In this document: positions 59,075 through 64,000 of the stretch, in pieces | Position numbering within the stretch: the first letter of the stretch is position 1 | Layout: every line of letters starts with the position of its first letter | From: Niastella koreensis GR20-10 | GTDB lineage: Bacteria; Bacteroidota; Bacteroidia; Chitinophagales; Chitinophagaceae | Assembly: GCF_000246855.1 (NCBI RefSeq) | Contig: NC_016609.1 | Coordinates: 3,534,001-3,598,000, forward strand | Length of the DNA stretch: 64,000 bases | Reading direction: 5' to 3' | The notes under the pieces: generated by a model | What the model saw: only the letters and a program-made list of their open reading frames with translations | The model's database searches: none | What the model was told of the DNA's origin: nothing | Program-made: the position numbers and the translations under genes

Positions 59075-62000
59075 TCATACTTGTAGTTGTAGAAGATCAA
59101 GGGGTCCGCCCGGAGAATTATAATAGTCGAACTTTTTCTGGTAAACACTGCTGCTGCTGATATTTCCGTTGTACAAAGGCCGGTAGGCGCCTGCAGGTAA
59201 GAACGCGCTGTAACCCGGGAATGGCTGTCCGTTGATGGCAGTATAATCATTTCCAAAATAATTCAACGTAAGCCCGAATGCATCCCGGGCTGTAAATTGC
59301 GCCAGGCTGCCATTGTGCCCATCGCCACCCATGTCAAAGCTATCTGTTCCGCCCGTACTATTGATACCTTTTAACCAGCCTTGCAACGTATATGCATAAT
59401 CAATTCCCTGCACCTGCTGATCGCCCAGTGTTACGCGGGCCAGTGGTCCGTGCCGGTAGTATTCATACCGGGCATCTTTTTCCCAAACCAGGCTGTCTCT
59501 ACTCGTTTCAGCCAGGGTCAACCTGTTTTCGGCATCGTAACTATAGCGGTGGTACAAGCCATCTGACCACCCCTGCTGATACATCACCATATTTACTTTA
59601 CCACTGATAAGGTCGTACTGATAACCGGTCTTTTTCCAGCGGTTATCGTTTTTGTTCATCACGTTGGCGGTCGGGGCAAAGCCACTGCTGCCATAATCCT
59701 GCAACAGGTAATCTACATTACCCAGGATATCATAAGTATAAAAAGTTCCCTGGTTATAAGCATTGCTGGTACCGGTATCGCTTAGCGTGGTATAACTTAC
59801 CCGGTTGCGCAGGTTCTTCTGGGTAATGATCTGCCGGGGATCGCCTACGCCTGTAAATCCGGGATATGGCAGGTCATATACGGTATTGGTGATCTGCCCG
59901 CGCCGGTTTTGAAGGGTTGCCAGCCAGTTGTCTAATATTGGTTGATTACGGCTGATAACTTCCGTCATGGCGCCGTTGGCTGCGGTATTACTTACCTGCC
60001 CAACTTCCGTTATGCGGCCCAGGGAGTCGTACCGGGTGTAACTGTATAAACGGTTGTCTTCATTGGCGCCCGCTCCTTTCTGGCGTGCATTCCGGCTTAT
60101 TGTCAGTCTGCCCAGCCTGTCGTACCAGAACTCTGACATTCCACCATCGGGTGATTGTTGCGCCATCACCTGGTTTAATGTATTGTAACGGTATTGGGTT
60201 GGCAGAGCATGATTGGGTGTCAGTTTCTGTTTATTGCGGCGTGCAATGGTCACTGAATCTGACCAGGCGCGTGCCCAGCCCAGTTTGCTTACGTCTACCC
60301 CCGCCGGTGGGATTGTTTTTACCAGGTTACCGGCCTGATCGTAATAATACAGCGTATAATGAAATTCACTGATCTCCTGGTACAAGGTAAAATTCTCATG
60401 GTAGCGCGCGCTTAAACATTTGGCCAGATAGCGATCGGTAAAACTGTTTAATAACGAATCGCTATAGGCTTCATGGATCAGTACGCCGGTTGCCGTACCA
60501 AACTGAGTGCTATCGGCACAAGGTGTCCCCTGCGCCCAGGGTGCGTCCTGTGTAAATACGGGTTCTGATTTACCGCAAAGGGTAGCCGGTTCATCGCATT
60601 CGCTTATATGAAAATTGAAGGCATGATAATAAATAGAATCGATTGCTGCAACCGATAGTTCTGAACCGTTTCGTTGATTGAAATAGTTGGCAAACCGCTC
60701 GCCACATGACGAACAATAAGACTCATCGCCATGGGTAGCCAGTTTTAGCGGATCATTAAATTCTTCATCAAAAATCATAGTACTATCAGGTTTGTAAATC
60801 CTGATATAATCAACCTGGCCTTTCCGTGAATATTCGTCCAGACTAAAACCATATAATTTGGTCATGGGTGCATCGAGGGTCCGCTGCGTCTGCAGGGTGT
60901 CATCGATGTAATATTTGAAGTCCCGGCCACGGAACACGAATTTAACCACCCGCCAGTCATTCATATGCACCCCTGGCACATTCACATTGGCGCAATTCTG
61001 GTTGGCTTGACTCTGGTGTGTACATACGGCCACCCCCTGGCCATTTATACTCGAAATAACCATTAGCATATTTCCAGGGTCTGGCTTTTGTGTATATAGC
61101 CAAAGCCACCAACTGGCGCCATAACCATTAGGGGTTATTACGGAGTCTGGCATTTTGAGCCTTGTCTCCCAGGTAAAGCCCGCGGAATCTATACAAAGCG
61201 TGTCATTGATATAATCAAAATCAATTAAGCCTTTCTTAAGTGTATCTGCATAATAACCGGGCAATGCCAGCACACCGTTCTTGATCATCTCTCCCAATGG
61301 CACACCAACTGTATAATTCCAACCTCCAAAATCAATCTTCCAATTGGTAGTATCTGCCCCACTGGCATCGGGATGTGGCGTATGACCATACTTTTTGTAG
61401 GTGTTATACCAGCTCATTAAAGAATCAGTACTATTATCTGCAAATCCGCACTGTTGTCTAAAGCTCAGGTATTCCGCAGTTGTTTTACCAAATCCCAGCT
61501 GGGTATTCATAAACCGCTCAAACAGCTTGTTTTTTTCAATTTGCAGGCTGTCATCACTGGCGACGGATGGTGCTGCGTCCGGGAAATCGGTCATGTATTG
61601 TTTGTACAGCCCGTCAAACCTGTCACAATTCACACACACATCCTTTACGCCACATTGTAACGCCGGCGGCAAATACACAGGTGTGCTCAGGTAGTTGCAA
61701 TTGATCTGTCCATTGCAGGCCATCCGCAACACATCGAGATCGTTCTGGCTCATTTGGGTACCGGTAGTACGGTACAAATATGCCGCAAAGCTGCTGTCCT
61801 GACCTGCTTCCTGATATTGATTGTACAATCCACTGATAGTGGTACATTCGCAATCATCCGGTTTTTGAAATACCGGTTTATTGGTATATACAGGTTGCTG
61901 ATCATATGGTGCGGGACCGCTGATAAGGTATACATTGCATTTTGAATTGTACCGACTCGCATCATATGCTTTCAACACATCTTCAAAACTCCTGTAAGTA

Positions 62001-64000
62001 TTGGTGCTGCCTGGTTTTACGGTACTGGCGCCCATCAGGTGGTCAATATCTCCACCTTCCTTGCACACCTGCACCAGTTGCGGGATAATAACCGCCAGAT
62101 CGGCAATATCATAACAACCTCCAAGATCGGACATCCATTGCGTAGCGTAGGACTCACAATTTCGACTGATATATATATTTAAACTATCCTGGCCTGATTG
62201 TACATTGGCCGGCATACTGGGGGCAGGAACCAGTGTAGGATCGTAAAAAATAAGGTGATGATTCCGGGCTACATCGCTTAAGTATCTACCATTTTCTGCA
62301 TCGCTCAAAATAGCCGCCATTATATCCCGCTTCTTCTGGAGATACATTTCCCGGAAATATTTCCAGGCCATATCAAGGTCCCCGCTGCAATCTGCATTCA
62401 GGTTAAAGGCATTGCCGATTGGGCTGTACTGTAAAAGACAGCTTTGATCCGCCCCGTTACAACGGATCATTATAGTTGCCATCGACCATATTGAAATTGA
62501 GTTGTTGTTAGGATCGGTACCAACGTTCAGCAGGCTGGCCTGCATCATGTTTTTATAACGACCAGCCACGCTTCCTGAATTTACATACGTGGTAAATAAC
62601 GGATCTGCATAGGTGGCATTGGCATTAAAAAGAGTACCTGTTGGGTGGGTGGAAAAATCACCGGGATTTAAATATCCTTTGCTCACCGCATCCTGAAAAG
62701 TTTCAGTACTGCCAAACTGTTTGTCCCAGGCATTGCTTTGCGCCAAACTGATGTACCTGGTATATTTATCATATTCCGGGTGAAGTAGCAGCAACGTCTC
62801 AGCCCAGGAATCCTTAAAGGCTGCACTAAAATCATCCGGGCTTAAGTTTCTTGGGTCGGGGTTTTCGCCCACCCCATTTTCATTGTTATACGGGGCATTA
62901 ACAGTATTCCAGTTGGGACGGGGATAAGGATGGGGCCAGAATACCGAATAGTTATCAATGTTATCCGGATTGGCGTATTGTCCATACGGCGGCGTTACAT
63001 CGGCCAGCATTTGCTGTTTAATAGTTTCCTCACTTGTCAATTCTTCCACCTGCGCACATGACAGCTTACTGGCCATTAATGCTTGCTGTTCCTGAATAGT
63101 TTGTTCCAGGGTATGGCAGGTATTACGAACCATGAACACATCGTTCAGGTAATAATCCATGGCCTTTTTGTTCACTGTAAGCGTTTTAGTGACCATGTAA
63201 CTACCCTGGTACAGGTATACCGTTGTATCTACCGCGGGAAAATTGGCAATAGGGTCGCAATTAACATCCAGTTTGTAATTACTGCGGCTTATTACGATCG
63301 GTTCCTGGTCAGCTTTTGAACTGTCGTTACAATCTTCGGTGATCGTGATCTTCAGGTCATAGATACAGTCATAGCAGATACTGGCATTATCGCAGGTATT
63401 TATACTGATGCTATCCGGCAACAGGGAATATACAAAACGGTGCAAACCCGCTTTTGTTACCTGAAGCCCTTTGCTGCTCTCTATCTTCGTGCCTTTTATT
63501 ACGTTGGAATTGCTGTCGAGCAGTTTTTTAACAACCAGGTTCGACTTATTAGATTCCAATGTATCTACCAACACGGCTGATTTCCCGGCCAATGCAGTAG
63601 CGATGGTACGTCCATGCATATCTGCATAGCTGATGCATACCTGCCCGTTCGCATCCCGCACCGTGTTTTTAAAATAATGGCTGTTATTACCCACTTCTGT
63701 ACCAAACAGGGCATCCAGTTCTTCCTGGTCGGCCGCACCGTAGGTATAGTTGGTAGTATGTTTGTTACCAATGCGGAAAGTGTCACCTACCCCACCCTGG
63801 GCGCTGATACGGCCGGTATTGTCGGGTGTATATTGGGTTTCGGCAAAAACAAATCCTTTTGCATCGGGTATATATTTATGATAGCCGTTTGTACCCAGCG
63901 GATTCGAGGGAGAGTAGTAATTAGAAGCACCCGAATTTATGTCCATGGCAGGCGCTCCCACCTGGCAATAACAGGTATCCTGCAAAAGACCATCATATTC
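59075..64000 (-). CDS. large Rhs/YD-repeat cell-surface protein (main gene; 5' part beyond the right edge)
   Basis: At least 1,640 codons are open from the window edge to a stop at 59075. The part near 61.3-60.7 kb has a concanavalin/LamG-like module (FTWETRLKMPDSVITP, VVKFVFRGRDFKYYIDDTLQ, YIRIYKPDSTMIFDEEFNDP). Before it lies a Cys-rich region with many NC, CDN and CECT motifs, and after it the YD repeats (YDQAGNLVKTIPPAGVDVSK, WYDRLGRLTISRNARQKGAG). Such proteins form a hollow shell around a C-terminal toxin. The frame is lost at an extra G (59101-59104) where the near-identical copy at 50384-50386 has three. The start and any export signal are outside the window. Confidence 0.85.
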   Translation of the reverse strand, partial: EYDGLLQDTCYCQVGAPAMDINSGASNYYSPSNPLGTNGYHKYIPDAKGFVFAETQYTPDNTGRISAQGGVGDTFRIGNKHTTNYTYGAADQEELDALFGTEVGNNSHYFKNTVRDANGQVCISYADMHGRTIATALAGKSAVLVDTLESNKSNLVVKKLLDSNSNVIKGTKIESSKGLQVTKAGLHRFVYSLLPDSISINTCDNASICYDCIYDLKITITEDCNDSSKADQEPIVISRSNYKLDVNCDPIANFPAVDTTVYLYQGSYMVTKTLTVNKKAMDYYLNDVFMVRNTCHTLEQTIQEQQALMASKLSCAQVEELTSEETIKQQMLADVTPPYGQYANPDNIDNYSVFWPHPYPRPNWNTVNAPYNNENGVGENPDPRNLSPDDFSAAFKDSWAETLLLLHPEYDKYTRYISLAQSNAWDKQFGSTETFQDAVSKGYLNPGDFSTHPTGTLFNANATYADPLFTTYVNSGSVAGRYKNMMQASLLNVGTDPNNNSISIWSMATIMIRCNGADQSCLLQYSPIGNAFNLNADCSGDLDMAWKYFREMYLQKKRDIMAAILSDAENGRYLSDVARNHHLIFYDPTLVPAPSMPANVQSGQDSLNIYISRNCESYATQWMSDLGGCYDIADLAVIIPQLVQVCKEGGDIDHLMGASTVKPGSTNTYRSFEDVLKAYDASRYNSKCNVYLISGPAPYDQQPVYTNKPVFQKPDDCECTTISGLYNQYQEAGQDSSFAAYLYRTTGTQMSQNDLDVLRMACNGQINCNYLSTPVYLPPALQCGVKDVCVNCDRFDGLYKQYMTDFPDAAPSVASDDSLQIEKNKLFERFMNTQLGFGKTTAEYLSFRQQCGFADNSTDSLMSWYNTYKKYGHTPHPDASGADTTNWKIDFGGWNYTVGVPLGEMIKNGVLALPGYYADTLKKGLIDFDYINDTLCIDSAGFTWETRLKMPDSVITPNGYGASWWLWLYTQKPDPGNMLMVISSINGQGVAVCTHQSQANQNCANVNVPGVHMNDWRVVKFVFRGRDFKYYIDDTLQTQRTLDAPMTKLYGFSLDEYSRKGQVDYIRIYKPDSTMIFDEEFNDPLKLATHGDESYCSSCGERFANYFNQRNGSELSVAAIDSIYYHAFNFHISECDEPATLCGKSEPVFTQDAPWAQGTPCADSTQFGTATGVLIHEAYSDSLLNSFTDRYLAKCLSARYHENFTLYQEISEFHYTLYYYDQAGNLVKTIPPAGVDVSKLGWARAWSDSVTIARRNKQKLTPNHALPTQYRYNTLNQVMAQQSPDGGMSEFWYDRLGRLTISRNARQKGAGANEDNRLYSYTRYDSLGRITEVGQVSNTAANGAMTEVISRNQPILDNWLATLQNRRGQITNTVYDLPYPGFTGVGDPRQIITQKNLRNRVSYTTLSDTGTSNAYNQGTFYTYDILGNVDYLLQDYGSSGFAPTANVMNKNDNRWKKTGYQYDLISGKVNMVMYQQGWSDGLYHRYSYDAENRLTLAETSRDSLVWEKDARYEYYRHGPLARVTLGDQQVQGIDYAYTLQGWLKGINSTGGTDSFDMGGDGHNGSLAQFTARDAFGLTLNYFGNDYTAINGQPFPGYSAFLPAGAYRPLYNGNISSSSVYQKKFDYYNSPGGPLDLLQLQV

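Noticed and set aside
59038-59256. 72-codon ORF overlapping the frameshift of the main rhs gene
   Set aside because: It is the intermediate reading frame between the two extra G bases, not a separate gene.

Overview
The window is from a Gram-negative Bacteroidota chromosome, most likely the family Chitinophagaceae (inference). The supporting signs are SusC/SusD pairs, lipoproteins and secreted glycoside hydrolases, a type IX secretion (T9SS) C-terminal sorting domain, a PorP/SprF-like outer-membrane protein, and many intergenic stretches built from short low-complexity phrases. I saw no rRNA, tRNA, CRISPR array or intact transposase.

1-10 kb: the 5' part of a SusC gene with two secreted proteins upstream (minus strand), a GH43 lipoprotein gene preceded by two identical LacI-type operator-like sites, an SRPBCC/GlxA-type regulator divergent pair, and an exported calcineurin-like phosphoesterase. 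9.3-11 kb: a small membrane protein, a Crp/Fnr regulator and an SMR efflux protein.

11.2-26.5 kb is a sugar-acid utilisation locus. On the minus strand lie an AraC regulator, an FGGY kinase, and two pairs of enolase-superfamily dehydratase plus RraA-like aldolase separated by a BASS-family transporter. On the plus strand lie SusC, SusD and an IlvD/Edd-type sugar-acid dehydratase. Both dehydratase-aldolase pairs carry export signals, which suggests that part of the pathway runs outside the cytoplasm.

26.5-45.6 kb holds an arginase-family / CDP-alcohol phosphatidyltransferase / UMF1 transporter operon, a PorP/SprF-like protein, GH43 and GH3 enzymes, a glycine-rich T9SS cargo protein, a TIGR03118 lipoprotein, a GH15 enzyme with a tiny overlapping partner gene, groES-groEL, and a Tat-type phospholipase C.

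45.7-64 kb is the most unusual part: an Rhs/YD-repeat polymorphic-toxin locus read on the minus strand. One very large rhs gene enters from the right edge and carries two single-G frameshifts. Downstream lie at least four displaced rhs 3' fragments. Three keep a distinct C-terminal tip, complete or decayed, and three putative immunity genes follow displaced fragments in addition to the one after the main gene. Between them recur a spacer with a covarying terminator hairpin and decayed copies of one P-loop-type ORF. Two tips contain HExxH metallopeptidase motifs and are paired with exported immunity candidates. One tip is cut by a single in-frame TGA, another is frameshifted beside an apparently intact immunity gene, and broken RelE/ParE toxin genes lie among the cassettes. 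I read this as a reservoir of silent toxin cassettes in mixed states of decay that could recombine with the main rhs gene.
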